A DNA stretch of 64,000 nt from Phoebastria nigripes (GCA_035582835.1 JAYKAV010000911.1:1059319-1123318); one strand, 5' to 3'; shown: positions 10,695 to 25,338, counted from the stretch's first letter. The notes: generated by a model not told the origin, from the sequence alone. A program made the numbers and translations.

Positions 10695-13600
10695 AAAACA
10701 GAGAATACAGTTCACGTGCCCCAAATAGATCTTAGCCAAAAAGATTCGTGATGCAGTTTTTGTGTTGACTTCAGTGGATTTGGATGTGAACTATATGCAA
10801 CCCTGAAAAATTTAGGGCATAGCTGTTTTAGCAGCCCACTGTGATCAGAAGGAAAGATTACTTGTCAGAATATCTCTGTGAAGAGCACACTTCTGTTTAA
10901 ACACGTTCAGCAGATAACAGGCACAATCTACTTGCTTGAAAACTTTAGGATGCACCCCCTGGGGGATACAACTCCTAGCCCTGAGGTATGAGTTCACCAG
11001 TTCCCATTGAGAAAAAGACTGTCAAGGAACAAAACTAGACTTCGGACTCTTGTAAGAAATTATACTTTTTGGTCCACAGAATTCCCAAGTGAAATTGAAC
11101 TTGAAGATCAATAGACTACCACTCAAACTACACTGTAGATTTTGCAGAAATTGGAATACTCAGTTGCAGCTCTCACTGTAGACACAGCTCTTATTCAGCT
11201 TGTGAGACACTTACTCTTAAAAGTAATGAGCTTATGGCTTGAATATTTTAATTAGAAGTTTGTCTGGCAGTGCCTTTTACATACAAGGACCATTCATTCA
11301 CTTCCTCTATGTTTTCCAATTGCAATCATTTCTCATGAGGCCATATGTCAGTTTTCTCCCCACTCAGTGTCATACTCCTTTTGATAGTCACGGGGAAGCT
11401 TAAATTTGATAAGCTGTTTAGCTCCAGCCAGCTGTATCTGCATTGCAAAACCCAGCTTGGCTCTGCAACAAGGCAGTAGCATCCATATTGAACTTTGGCA
11501 GGAGCAAACACCACTATCTCATGTACTGTTGTGGCCAGGTACACATTTTCAAATGGGTTTTAAATCTTTACTTCAGTTCATCATGTGCATTTGAAATTAC
11601 TGAAGAGATATGTCAATTCAAGTAATGGCACTTTACAGGAAAAAGAACATTGCCAGAAAAGAGCATAGTGTTGCAGAAGTTATTTTGCTTCAAACATTTG
11701 TAAACACTTTTAATGAAAAAGTATCATTTTGTTCAACTTTTACAATTTATTTTACTAAAAACACTTGGAAAATTGTTTTGCATTTCAAACAGCAAAAAAT
11801 TTTACCAAAAATGTTTTTCTTTAAACCCAAACAAAAGTAAGTATTCCAAGTTAATTCAAAATTCAAGAAAAAAATCTATTTTTCAAATTACCAAAAACAG
11901 AATTCTGGGAATAGGAATTAGGGAAGGTGTTGGGAATTACCTTTGTTTTTACAGCATCTTGTCTGTGCAACACCTTTGAGGTGTTTCAAGTGGTCTCTGT
12001 CCATCAGTGTCATTTTAGCTGTAGAGGAGAAAAGCACGGTGACCAAACTACTCCCATCAACAAAAAGTCTAAAAGAGTATCTGAAGAAAAAAAAAAACTC
12101 ACATAATCCTGTTTCTGATAACACATTGCTTCTTAGCTTCTGCTTGTTAAAAGAAGCTTCAGTGAATGGGTAGAACTTGGCAGAAGTGTATTGAAAGAAA
12201 AGTCCTCTTTCAAAGTGAATTATTTAAATCTCTATTATAAATTTCATGAAAGTAAAAAACTAAGCTGATTCTTTTAACAGGGATGCCACTGTTCCCTTAA
12301 CAATTAAATATTTTTTGAAAGTGTTTTTTACAGATTTAAATAAAACCGAAATACACATCTAGATCCATCGTCAAAACATTAATCTCCGTAATGAAAAAAT
12401 TATTCTTGCTTACCATTAAATCCATTATTGTTGAATGTAGAAGTCAAATTCAGCTCAGCTACTACAAGTTTGTTTGCCGTTTATTACAGACTTTGCTGTA
12501 GAACTTACACTGGACACATTAAATCTTGTAAAGAGGTTTTTTAAAGGGCTGAAATGTGGTTTTGTGGCAATATTGTTTCAAATAAAAAACATAGTGACTT
12601 TTTTATGACAGGATTTGTTGCCATAAACTTTCATAATCATTTGCTGCTGGGTACCATGCCAGTAGCCAGTAGTTTATTTGTGCTGGGGATTATGCATTCA
12701 TACTGAGCTGAGATTCTTACCTGTAGCCATTTATTACATAAGTTCGATCAGTTAAAAAAAAAATGTACTTTGAAGGTTTTATTATATAAAATAATTTATA
12801 GAAAATACACCCGAGATGGAGCTCTGGTTTTTTTAACGATGATTTTCTCTGCATCTGCTGATATCCTGGAAGGGCAATGCTCATCTTTAATGTTCGATGA
12901 GGTGCAATACAATCCACTGAGTGAAAGAAATGAACGGAATGGCTCCACCACTTCGGCAGAGTCCAAATGCATTTTGAGAACCTGCAGATTTTATAATGCT
13001 GTACTGCTTATTCCACAGAACAATCTCCCTTCACGTCTCCAAAAAATCCTTCTTTAATAATCAAAAAACCTGCACTATATTTTATGATGGGAATAGCCAG
13101 GGGCACAGAGGAAGGAAAAGGAAGTAAGTCAATTTTAACTCTTCCTCTCCATGCTAACCCGCAGTGGTGTCTCTGTTTCCCTTGGAAAGCCTTCAAAATG
13201 AGTTTCATGAGAACAAAATAACAAAGCATTAAAAAAAAATTGAATATTTCAAGGTATATATGCCCTCTTCATGCTTTTGCTTGTTTGTGCAGATCCAGAT
13301 GGATTTGGGAGTTTCTAGTTGAATAAAGTGGTAAAAAGACCACAAAAAATGTACAACTTGCCTCCTCCCTTAAAAAAACAGAATAAATGCATCCCTGGTG
13401 AGATCTCAACACTTATTTCTAAGAAGTATTAATTCCTGACTTCGTACATGGTAGCCAGAGAAGGATTTTGTCTGATTTGACAGCTGAGAACCTGAACTGT
13501 CTTTCTGCACTTGCTGCTGTCTGGGACATGGACTAACAGGGGCTGGGAGTTTGAAACACAACTGTCCCTTTGCCTTTGAACAGAAGTGTAAAAATGGATG

Positions 13601-16600
13601 GTTTCATTGTTAAGGAATAATAATAAAAATACACAAACATTTGAAAAAGCTATTTTTATTAACTTGCCTAGATTTTAAAAGCATCTCGCTGAATAACCAA
13701 GTTAAAGTGTCAAGCTAACTCACTCATTTGCTGAGGACGACTGCAGGTGATGGTCTAATTTGACATAATCAGATAAACGCTGTAGTAAATCTTTGTTTTT
13801 CTTAGTATCCTCATTGCTAAAGGAGCCATAGGCTAGAAATGGTGGAGTAGACCTATAAGAACTGATAGTAACACCCTGATCTGCTAAATAATATTAATAC
13901 ATAACTAGGTCTATCACACTTTCTAAACTATTAAATACTTCACAGGCATTAAGGAAAGATATTGTTTATTGAGCAAAAGCACCATCCATTGTTTTTCATA
14001 AATTAGTAAACAAAAAAATGTCAAATTCTATTCATCTCAAGGCTTAAAAGAACAAGGAGGAGTGGTGATTGGTGTGATTTTATGTGCCATAAACCAGGAG
14101 CATAATTATTCTATAATCCTTTTCATTTCACACCATTAAAAATATGCCACAGTTCCACCATTGCTTTCCATAACATATTTTTCCTTGTGGCAATTTCCAT
14201 TTTATACGCTATTTTCTATCAGAAATTGTTCCTTACCAAGGCAGTACCATTCTGTTTTAGAAATGCCTGATTCTNCTGCATTTAAGAACTTCCCTATCAC
14301 CATAGCGGGAAAAGATAAAAACCAAAACGACCCCACATTCACCCCAAGAAAAGGAAGGCTGCAAGCAGTGCATTGACAGGACAGCTGCTGCAGGTATTCA
14401 GCGGCAATACGTAGCACAATAGAGGTTTTAGCCCTAAGAAATGAATGAAAAAATGTAATAGTAGCTCATGGTGAGGGTACAGGCACATTTGGGACTACCA
14501 GAAAAAGAAATCTAACTGGAATTGTTTGCTAAATTTCACTACTTCTACTATTGAGATTGCAAAGGCAATAATCTGCCCTGTTACACAGGATTGAGCAGTG
14601 AACAGTGCACAGGAAATAAGTTTCTTGACAAAGGTAGTGGCAGTCAGAGATAGTACGCATAGTCCAAATCTGCCTCCCTGCTGGAATAAAAGTGTTTAGG
14701 GTTGGTTATCCAAGTGCTGGTGTGTGATCAGTAAAGTATTGTCACCATTACCACAGTTCACCGTCATTCTATAGCAGTTTTGCATGTTGGAGTGAAACAG
14801 AAGTCCACTGGTACTTCCTAAACTGCTCTTGAACTGTTGGGTGCCTATAGAGCTCAGCCTGTTATGGTCAGTTCCATCCTGTAAATAAGACTCCTTCACC
14901 TCCAGCAAGTGGACTGGCTTGAATTCCTCCCCAGCTTATCCCCTTGTCAGACTTGCCATGTACTGAGCCTACTTATACATGATGGCACTCTAGCATTTTT
15001 TTTCCCCTTCATGTTTCGTAAAATAACTATATATTCATTGTTACAGGACAGAAAAAGGAGATCTAGTCTAGCCCTAAGCTGCATATCTGGTTGGTCTTTG
15101 GTAACATCTGCTCAAGATCTTTCACTAAAGTACATTTAAATACTTAATATTAAAAAAACTGTTAACTAGTAAATGTGATTCTTTTTGCATATTGCTGCTC
15201 TATCCTTCAGACCTCAAGAGTATTTTCCTCAACACTAGTGGCCTGCAATATTATTCTGCTCTATGCATGTCCTCTTCTTCAATTTCTCTTTTCCTGATAA
15301 ACCCTAAAAGTAGAAAAGCAGAGTCAGGTATCTGATTTGGATTTAGTGTAAAATTTGACAGTGGAGAACACATAAATCATTAAGTACTATCAGCTAAAAG
15401 GAACATTTTACATGTGTTCCCCCTCTTTATTTTAGTGGACCACAGAATACATTTGAATTAAGGTCCCTGTGTGTATTTAGCGTAAATATTGAATCATAGT
15501 CTATCCTGATAACATTTCCCTTCCTAAACTTTTCCATATCTCTCAATAAACTTAGATAATTTTGAAAACTTCTGTTGACTTTCTGTAAATTTAATACTTG
15601 TTTTAAGCTTCTGCCTGCAGTTGTACAGTCTTCCTGGACTAAAGCTTTGCCACTTGCACAAGAATTAGTAATCTGCCATTCCATTTGGTAACTATGACAA
15701 AATGAAAAATTGTCATATATTCCAAATTAGAACATCAGCAGTGCTCATTAAAAAGTATCAGATCTTTACAGAAAAAGTTAACAAACTAAGTTAGTAGCTC
15801 ACAAAAAGTGGAAAAAACAAACTGTGAGTGCTTTGTACCTATCTGATGCTTTATAGCGTTTCTGTGTGTTTTTGAGGATAGATATATTTTTCTGGCTACA
15901 GTATGTTGTCAAGACATTATGGGTCATCTATTCTTCAGATTTAGCCACACTACCATTTTCATTTGTTAATCTGCAGAAGCTTTTAAACAATACACAAAAC
16001 CGCTGGACTAAGTAACTTTGAGTCGCCGGGGCCTTGCAGACAATACAGCCTGTGCAAACTTCAGGTAAACCTTTACCAAACTAGAATGGAGCATTTAGAC
16101 TCATTCTAGGTATTTGTGAATGGCTGAACAAGATGCAATCACAGCAGAGAACTGTCCCACTTTGCTTATCTGCAGCAGTACTTTGATGAAAGCAATTCCC
16201 TCTGTATAATACATAGGACCAGACCCTGCCATCCCTGTCCATTTGTCTCTACTCCGACAGAAATTCCTACCTTTACATTCCTCTCTCCCCAACCCATTTC
16301 TTAATTGCGACAAACAATATTCAGGGCCCCTGAGGCCCTCACCCACATTCATTATATTTCAGATAATATAGATTCAAAATGCAGTGTATGTTGTGCCAGT
16401 CTTGAATAAACTGAATCATTACTATAAATGTTTAACACCTCAGACCAATGTATAATCAAGGCATGAACATCTTTAATCTTATCATTTCCTTACATTCCTA
16501 TGAAAGAAAAAATGGAAAGAAAATGAAGGATTAATTAGCTTAACATTTCTGATTTCTGAGGTTGCATGTTCCATTTGCATTTAGTAAATTTGATTTTATA

Positions 16601-17777
16601 GATATTGTTCAGGTGCAATTTCAGAAAATTCCTGCTGTAAAATTACCAATAACAGTAAAATAATTCCTAGAGTCTAAAATGTAAGAAGAATAATCAGTGT
16701 AGTGTTGTTATTGACAATATTGTGTTTTAAGCTTTCCTTAGGATATTCTTGAACCTTCATTCTGAGAAGTGAACAGCTTTGTAGATATGAATTCTATTAC
16801 TGCTGTACTGTTTCTAATACATTTTTCAGCAGCAAAATGTCTTTGTACCACTAAACAACACCTACTTGCGAGTGAAAAGGGAACAAAAGCTCATAAAACT
16901 GCAATAAAATATTTATTTCTCTTCAGCAATAAGATTAATTTTATCAATCTAGATTTATGACCCTGGAAATTCTTTGCTGGATATTTAATATATCAAAATA
17001 GCAGAACAAGGAGCCTGAGTTAGGAAATGCTTTGTGAAACTTGTGATTTACTGAAGAGAACAGATTTCGTTTTTTTCATAGGACTTAATAAAACAGCAGC
17101 AAAATTGAATTAGCTTGGCATAAAGTTTAATTGCCTGACAAAAATTTGATTGTGCCATTGTGTTACAGTTTATGTATAACATATATCAGAGTTGGTCTTT
17201 TTTCTAGTCTGATTAGGGAGGGATCTCTGCTTCGTAAAAAGGGCAACTTTCATTTGCTTATGGGCTTTATAAAGGGAGAAACACATATGTAATTACATTT
17301 GCCTTTAATTTCTCTCAACTGTTTTTCAGAGCTGATATTTGGGAAAAATCACATGTACATGATAATACAGATAGACTTGAATGAATTTTCATGTTTCTTC
17401 TGGAATTTCAGAAGTCATCCTCACTTTAAATCAAAACAACTAAAAGGGTTTTCTTCTTCAAAAAACATCAAGCAAATCAGAAGAATTTTAGTTTTATTTC
17501 AGATGAGTATTTATTTCTATTTTTGTTGTATCATAGGTTCATAGTCAAGTATAAACATAAAATACCATATTCCAATGCATTATGTGATGATATCTATTTA
17601 TGTACTCCAGCTGATACTGTAGGAAAATACAGAAATGAAAATATCATCCTTATTTGATCTTTCAACATTTTTCTGAAATTAATATTTTCAAGATGAAAAG
17701 AGCTTTTTGTTTAATGTAACACCGTGGAAAGCATCAAAACTATTGATGATAAGATTTTCCTCATGATTCCTCAAATC
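10695..17777. other. Non-coding stretch, no gene seen
   Basis: About 7 kb of AT-rich unique sequence with no exon chain, RNA gene or transposon I can support. Frames of up to 95 codons, for example at 12770-13057, lack any family resemblance. Confidence 0.6.
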
Positions 17778-20700
17778 TTTTTTTTTTTTTTTTTAATACT
17801 AAAATAACCCAGAAGTAGAAAAACATAAAAAGAAACAAACAAGCTTGCAGTTTTCAATCTTTCTTTTCTGCATTTAGAACTGTCACTATAGAAATGACTT
17901 TTTTCTTTTGGTTAAAGTATGAGACTTTCCATAGCAATAGCACACAAGTAATACTGAGAGAGTATACTTTGGAAAAAATCACTAGAGTCTTTGCTGTGCT
18001 GGAGGTTTTAAAGTGCTGCTACCCATCTCTAACTCTATGTTCTATTGGTACTAGAAAGCTACACCATGTGGTATGCAGAGAGTTAAATTCCGGTCCAGAT
18101 TAAGTCATTGTGAAACTGCCTTTACATACTAAAACTGTCTCAGTCAATCAGTCACACTGTCTCAAAAAGATATAGGTAATTACACAGTTATTCTATTATA
18201 AAATACACTGAGATCTGTACTGCAGTTTCAGGATGTCAAGCTTTCTTCCCAAACAGCAGGCCCATAGGAAAATTTCTAATACAGTTATTTCTATCACTTA
18301 AATAGGCTGGGTCTGTGCTTATTATTCAGAGAACTGAGATGCAGCTGCAAAATAGGAGAACTGCTGTATAATTGAGTAGAACTAAATTTTAAGACCACTA
18401 TAAAAGTTTAAAAGTGAAGCACTGAAAGGTAGAAATGGCAAACCACATGTAAGGACTAAAACATATTTCTTGAGTACAGTAACTCTGTACCTCCTAAATA
18501 TTACATTTACTGTTATACATGGTCAACTGATTTGGAGCCTTTAAGGTCTCATCATCAGAAAATGCAGATAATGTTTTAGTCAGTTCTTCCTTTTGATGTT
18601 TTTGAGGAATGATACTGCTTTATATTTTTTAATATGATTTAAAGCATTTGCAGGTCAAGGGGTCCTGAAATGATAGATTCTTTATGACATATTTGTTTGT
18701 ATAATGCATATAATTGGTACATTAAAATGAAAGAATTAGAAGCATGCAGCCACAGGGTGCTAGATTAGTAGAAGCCTTAAAAGCTTTGCTGTTCCCTCCT
18801 ATAATTATTGAGAAAGCATGTTTAATTAGCATAAAATGCATTAGTAACAATTAAACAAAGTTGAGGTCAACAAATTAACCTTTTTTAATTTAAATTTGAC
18901 TTTTTAATTTTAGAAAGCCATCAGCCCAGTGAAAATGACATTTGATTTAAATAGCATATTCTGATATTGTTGGAATAAAAACACACTCTATCCTTTCTAT
19001 GTCAAGCGTAATATTAGGTTAGCATAAAAGGGTCTAACTTCATCAGGAGTGGAACTCTCGTTATTAAACTGGCGGAAAAAAAACCCACCTTGGTCTTAAT
19101 TTCTAAACAAATCTAAAGCTATTAAATTCTGAGATTCTGTGCTAAGAAAAGCTATTACTCAAACAATATTAAGTGACTCTCCTTGTTGAAATTTTTGTTG
19201 AGTTAAATGAAAAACAGACATTTAAGGCTTGTTGTGTCTTCTAAGATCATATCATGTATATCAACAGCAAGATTAAGAGCCCATTAAATACTCTTCTTGG
19301 ATCATAAGCTCCTTTGTACTGTCTTTCCCATGTTGTGAAGAAATTTCTTCAAGGTTAGCGAGTAAAGATTACCGTACCCTTAAAATTCTTAACTCATGTC
19401 CTGAAACACAGGGTCATTCAATGATACATAGATGAAAGCCCATGTTTTGACTACAACAGACATTAAGTGTAATTTACAATATACACACCACTTAGGAAAT
19501 CTTCCTTAGCGATGTTCTCATGTGGATGACTGGAAATATGATAGACAGGAGAGAAAGAAATTGATTCTACAAAAATAATCCTCCCCACCAAAAGGGAGAT
19601 GCTGAGATAGGATTACTGATAAAGGTGTGTCTAGCAAGGAAAAAAGTCAACAGAAGAAACATGTCTTTAGCAGATGTACAGACAAATCTTACAAGGAGAT
19701 TAGGTGACTCTTTTTTGAATAGATGTTCAAAGGTGCTTCAAAGCAGAAGTCATCACAGCCAATTTTAGGCACAGGGCCTTCAGCCACAGGTCAGGAATTT
19801 CTGGTCCTGAACCAGCGGAATAGAAGTGCAGATACATGACAAACCTGATAGGGTCACTGAGGCATGGAGAGCTACTGACAGTGGCACTATTAGTCAAGAG
19901 TCCTACCAAGATATGCTTGTACCAAAACAGCTGTCCCACAAAATGAACATATTCTTTAAAAGTCTTCTCAGGTATATTTTACCCAGGATCAAGCGAGTCC
20001 ACATCAGACTATCACAGTTTTTTCAAATTAAATGCTATTATTTTCTTCTGTGTCATCTGGGCAGTCACAACCTGCCTGAAGTATAATGCTTTACCATTAC
20101 AGTGGTATTTTATGAACTATAGTGTCCACCTTATTCTCTATAACCTAAACTCATTGTTCATTCTATGTTACTCATTATAAAACACAATGTTCCCTCTGGC
20201 TGAACCGTTGCACTTCCACTTCCATTAGACACTGTAGCTACGCAAACAGACACTGAAATGGAATCATTCAACATTTTAAAATCAAATTATCATTCTGTGG
20301 ATACTTTCCAACATTTTCATACGTCTCTTGATTCAAAAATACCTACCTGCATATGTTCTTGAATTTCTCATGGACTGGATAATCCAATATCAAAAAGAAA
20401 TATAGGTTAGAATAGCATAGGGTAGTATTACAAATAATAGCATAATGTTAAGCAATTGAATATGCAGTGGAAGACGTCAGGAGTGTTTAGCCACAGCATT
20501 TCACTGTGATGGAGAATTCACCTGAATTATCTCAAACTTCTCAAAACATTGGAAAAGTTAAGAATAAACATTGGCAGGATGATAGATTAGATAATTAAAA
20601 GGTCCTTTTTGTCACTAATTTCTCAGTAGCAGACAATGAGTATAAAATCTGTCTGTTGATAACTTATTACCTTGCCTATTTCAATCATTTATATGACAGT

Positions 20701-22449
20701 TCTTATCTCCTTAGATAATATCTCTCCTGTGTTTTTTTAAAAAATCATTTCCAGCAGAAAGGTGACCAGAGGTATCAATATAAATAAGAAATGAAGTGTT
20801 CATTTTAAGAACTGGAGGATTTTTTTTTAAGTAGAGACAAATAAAATGTTGCTGCAGAATTACCGCTGAAGAATTAAGATTTCTGAAGTCTAAAAATCAA
20901 TTTTTCTATTGAAATCTCAATTTAAATCTCAGTTTAAAATTATCTTTTTTTGCCAAATGTTGATTCTCATTTATTCCAATATACACAACACAAACTGTCA
21001 TCATTATCCTGCTTTAAGTCTGATAGGAACTGCAAAATAAGCCCTGGTGGAGATAACTGGCTCAGCAGTTTGCAAGTCACAAATATTGCAATTTTAAAGC
21101 GGCTATAGTAAGTAAAACAAGTTTTGGGTATTCATAACTTCTTAAACTTTTGTCTGAAATAACTTTTTGTGAAACCCTATTTCTGCATGGAAAGTCAAGA
21201 GAAAATCTAGAGAGAGAGACAATCATTTTATTGTTTGACTCAGACAATTGTTTGACTTAGCAATGCTTTAAATATTTTCTTATGAACTAGAATTTATTAT
21301 TGTAATAGTATTACAACAGTGAGATAGTGTTAAAACAGTCCAAAATATTGTATTTCATAGCATTCATTAAAAGAATGGCTGTTGGCATCTTTGTATTTTA
21401 AATAACAGAGCAAAAGATTTTGAAAAAGCAGAGTCTAATTCTCCATTCTTATTGAAAATCACTCTGGCCATTCCCTGGACTATCTGGTCATATGACCTGG
21501 CATGGTTCATCCTGTAAAAAATACTTTGATTTGCAAAGTGTCTGAACATCCTGACACTCCCTGTGCAATTATTTAATAGCCCTAAAGTACCATAATCTCC
21601 AAGTTTTTCTTTATCAAACTAGGATGCAGCATCAGTTCTGCTTTGTCTTTGACTTGTCATTTGATCTTGCAAAAGGTTTTTGTAAATACTATTCCATAAA
21701 TGTGATGCTTTTTTGGGATACATTTTTTTTTCAATCACTGTATCAGATTTACAACATGGAAGGATGAAAAGTAATTTATTGATTAATAAATTACAAAAGT
21801 TTTCAGTTAACACAACATTTTAAGCCATTTATGTAGCGCTTTGAAGCAACCGCATGCAGAGAAAGGAGTTGTACCAGAATGGCAAGACAAAGAGATCATG
21901 TCTCTTTTTGAATTTACCTCTTGAAATATGATGTAGGACTGTCTGACCAGTTAAGTTCAGTCCACTGGATGGTCAAAGGACTACTGACTGGATTTTCTGA
22001 TGAAAGGTAGGCCTCAACGGTCTGCTGGCCTCTAGCACACCTGCCTAGTTCCAGGGGGAGCTGCATCCTTACTAAACCAGTCTGAAGGTAGGAGTAGCTA
22101 GGCTGCATTACTAACAACTTTGTTTCTGTAAATATAATTCATGGTAATTGAGCCAGATCATAAAATTAATCATATTAACAAAAAGAAGATTTATAATTAC
22201 TCAAATTCTTTCACTGAGAAAATGATGCAATCAGTAATAATAATTTGAGGACATTTTCTGCCTACTGAACACTAAGTGCATGTTCACAGCAGCCACATTG
22301 AGAAAACCGATTGGAAGACTTCCAAATAGCCTCTTATGGTCTGTCATGTCACTAATCCACAAATTAAATCACTGCTGAAGTGGAATATGATATGATTTTT
22401 CAGAACAACTTCAAAGACAGTTACAGCCAATTGTGTCTGTGATTTACAC
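17778..22449. other. Non-coding stretch, no gene seen
   Basis: It begins with a poly(T) run at about 17778-17794. The rest is AT-rich unique sequence. The stretch 18650-19000 has many TAATTA/ATTA-type motifs and few repeats, and could be a conserved regulatory element. That cannot be judged without an alignment. Confidence 0.55.
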
Positions 22450-22640
22450 ATCAAAGTACCACTAATAAAAATACTTAGTTGTACATAGCACTTTGATCCT
22501 TAGATCATGATGCACTTGTCAAAGGTGGATAAGTATTATTATTCCCATTTTACTGATGAGGATACTGATTTCCTCAGGGTGCTCAGTAAAACAAAGTAAA
22601 ACTGAGAATTATACCTCTGTTTCTGCCACATCTCCCGCTT
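22450..22640 (+). mobile_element. MIR-like SINE relic
   Basis: The stretch GTATTATTATTCCCATTTTA, followed by TGATGAGGATACTGA, closely follows the core of amniote MIR SINEs (TATTATTATCCCCATTTTAC then AGATGAGGAAACTGAG). The upstream block near 22470-22530 and a weakly similar downstream block near 22575-22630 are compatible with MIR too. The copy is heavily diverged, as expected for an element that was active early in amniote evolution. Confidence 0.55.
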
Positions 22641-24683
22641 GACAGAGAGAGAAGTATCCATTGTGTAGAAGTAACATTCCAATTTGAAAAAGTGGGGACC
22701 CGATCCGGAGGGCTCTGCAGTCAGTCCAAGTCTTCATACAGCATTCTTTAGGCCAAAATGCTAACATATCACAGATAGGGTTACCCTATGACTCTCCTAT
22801 GCTTTTTCTCTTCCTTGCTCCCCTGCTCCACTTCATCACCTACTCCCTCATTGTTGTCTTAGATCACTGTATTTTTATGATTGCAATTACCTCCTATTGA
22901 GCAAGAGAAATGTGATAACTTATCAGTTACCGGACTGCAGCAATTTTCCTTGCCAATAGTTTGAGTAGGTAAAGAAAGAATGCTATGATAAATTTTGCTG
23001 AGCAGCTGGATAGGGAAGAGGCAGCAAGGTGACTGACAGTAGTGCATGGAGCTAACATCAACAGATGGGAGGGAATGATGGGAAAAGGTGCTGCATGTGG
23101 GTTGAGTGAGAGTTGGGCACAGATGCATGGGGCTTCTGGGTCAGAGCCTTGATAGAAAATACAGTTTTGGAGGAGAATAAAGAGGACTGAATAGAGTGAA
23201 ACAAGCCTTCACATAAAAAGGATTGTAGACCCAAGTAAGAGATCCTAAAGGAGACAAGTAACAAATGGGATGGAGAAGGAAAGAGTAAAAAATAGCATAA
23301 TGAGAGGGAAAGGAATAGCAGAAAGAAAAGACATGAGTAAGAAGAAGGGAAAGAGAACACACATGTATATAAATAGGACTGAGATCTTTATATTTAATTT
23401 CTGATTTAAATCTGAAAATTATAAGCACTTGTTTACATTTAGTACTTGACAAACAAGTTTTCTGTGTCTGAATGTAGACCTTAGACATAAACCAGAAAAA
23501 CCCACTCTTTTTTGATCATAAGTAACTTCTAAACTGTTTACAAGGATTCACATTACCACATTTTATCTTAAGGTCCATATAATACTCCTGGTTTGAGGAG
23601 TCAACAATCTTTACCAAATTGATCTGAAAAGAAGAATTTTTTATAAAACCATGGGATTTATACCACGTTTTTCAGTCATTCCTGTGTTCTTTGTCAAACA
23701 GGTCCTTCTGAACATTCTCATCGCCAGAATTTAATCCCAGGTTTCCTGTAGGATGTACCTAGACATTATTTAGTGAACACAGTCGCACCAGTAGTAAATT
23801 AATAAAAATGCTTGAACAATGTCCTTAAAATTATCTTATATTTATAGTTTTAGGCCAGAGATACAGGATCATGAAGAAAAATTACTGTGAAGGAAGTATG
23901 TTTGCAAATTCTAGATTAAAGAGTCAAAAGGGAATTTTTAAAAAGGAAGATTAATGTTTTTATTTTACATGCTGTCGGGACGTTAATATTCCAGTGTAAG
24001 ATATTTACAAGCTTTCCAACAAACCATAAGAAAACTGTTACTACAACTACTTAAGGAAATTTTCCTTAGACTAGAAAACAGGGTACTAACTTAGCCATAC
24101 ATGTGATGCCATTCTTTTACAGCTTGTTTTCTTGGGGAAAATAGTAACATGCAGCAATACATAAAACTAGAGTTTGCTTTCTTTAGCTGATGCAATAGAG
24201 TTCTTTCAAAGGCATAGAGAGCACCAAGGTCTAATCCTGAAACCTCCATAATTTATTTGGTAATAAACATATTTGACAATGATGTGTGTGTTTCTAGAAA
24301 ATTATATTATCTTTACACTCTATTTCCATGCAGGGTTTAAATGGGACTTCAAAAATTAAGTGTCAAAACACCATACCACTGTATAGATTTTCCACACAGA
24401 ATTTGAGGCCCAGTCAAGGTAGAAAATAGTGGAAAACTTTTAGGAACATCAAATAATATGAACTATTCTGCAAAATTTCCTAAACAGAATGATACAATAT
24501 TTGCATTGTTTGTACATTATACAATACTGATCAGTATCATATTCAAGATATTTTTTGTTTCTTTGATAAATACAGTCCACAATTNTGTAGTTGCCATTAC
24601 AGAAAAGAAAAGAGTAGTTTTAGCCTAAACAGGGACAGTAGAACAATATTTTGATTCCTCCTTCCTCCCATAGGTATATATAC
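22641..24683. other. Non-coding stretch with purine-rich strand bias
   Basis: No gene seen. From about 22960 to 23360 the plus strand is strongly rich in A and G, ending in GAAGAAGGGAAAGAG-type sequence. This suppresses stops on the minus strand and creates overlapping minus frames of 89-115 codons, rich in Ser, Leu and Phe, which I read as an artefact. Confidence 0.6.
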
Positions 24684-24708
24684 TATAGAATAGAATAGAA
24701 TAGAATAG
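24684..24708. repeat. (TAGAA)n tail of a minus-strand CR1
   Basis: Five-base units TAGAA repeated at the 3' end of the CR1 fragment that follows. Read in the CR1 sense this is a (TTCTA)n tail. Confidence 0.85.
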
Positions 24709-24786
24709 CACCAGTTGGAAGTGACCTACAATGGTCATCTAGTCCAACTGCCTGACTACTACTTCAGGGCTGACTAAAAGTTAAAT
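24709..24786 (-). mobile_element. CR1 LINE, terminal 3' fragment
   Basis: About 78 bp matching the CR1 3' end (AGTTGGAAGTGACCTACAA, then CATCTAGTCCAACTGCCTGA). The same stretch recurs at 25342-25420, so this is a separate 3' end and not simply one half of a split copy. Confidence 0.85.
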
Positions 24787-24789
24787 GCA

Positions 24790-25338
24790 GCACTTGGCTC
24801 GCTTTGTGGGTTTTCTCCTATCTTTCTCCCCTAGTCAGAGAGCCAAGGGTGATCCCCTCTGCTCAGCACCCATCAGACCTCATCCAGGCACTACATCCTG
24901 TTTGGGGTCCTGGACAGGAGAGAGAGGTCCACAAAACCAGAGAGGCTCAGGGGAGGCAAGGAGGGTCTGTGGGGCTGGGGCTGGTTCAGCATGGAGCAGA
25001 GAAGGCACTTCACGGCACACCCTAGTGACTATGGGGAAGGCATTAAGGGGATGGGGACAGGCTCTTCCCAGCAGTGTGAGGGGGAGGTGAGAGGCAGTGG
25101 CAACTTCTGAAACTAGAGAGGTTCAGACTGGAGATAAGGAAGAAAAAACAAAATCCCCATGAGGATCATGAAGCACTGGAGTGGGTTGCCCAGAGAGGTT
25201 GTGGGATATCTGAGCTTGGAGGTTTTCAAGACCTGAGTGGCCACAACCCAGAGCACAACTGTCACAGGCCCCTGAAGGGATGCTCGCTGAAGTACTGCAA
25301 GAGAAAGCATTGCCAGTGGGAAATGTAGCAAAGGTTTC
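24790..25338 (+). mobile_element. CR1 LINE fragment of another subfamily, sense to plus
   Basis: The plus strand reads as CR1 C-terminal sequence of a different subfamily, for example the block decoding around CTCAGCACCCATCAGACCTC and, near 25180-25245, GTGGGTTGCCCAGAGAGGTT. Stops and shifts interrupt it. It lies between two minus-strand CR1 pieces. The left boundary is approximate. Confidence 0.75.

Noticed and set aside
23058..23488. Minus frames of 100 and 115 codons rich in Ser/Leu/Phe, resembling membrane proteins
   Set aside because: They follow from purine-rich plus-strand composition, with no start context, domain or splice evidence.
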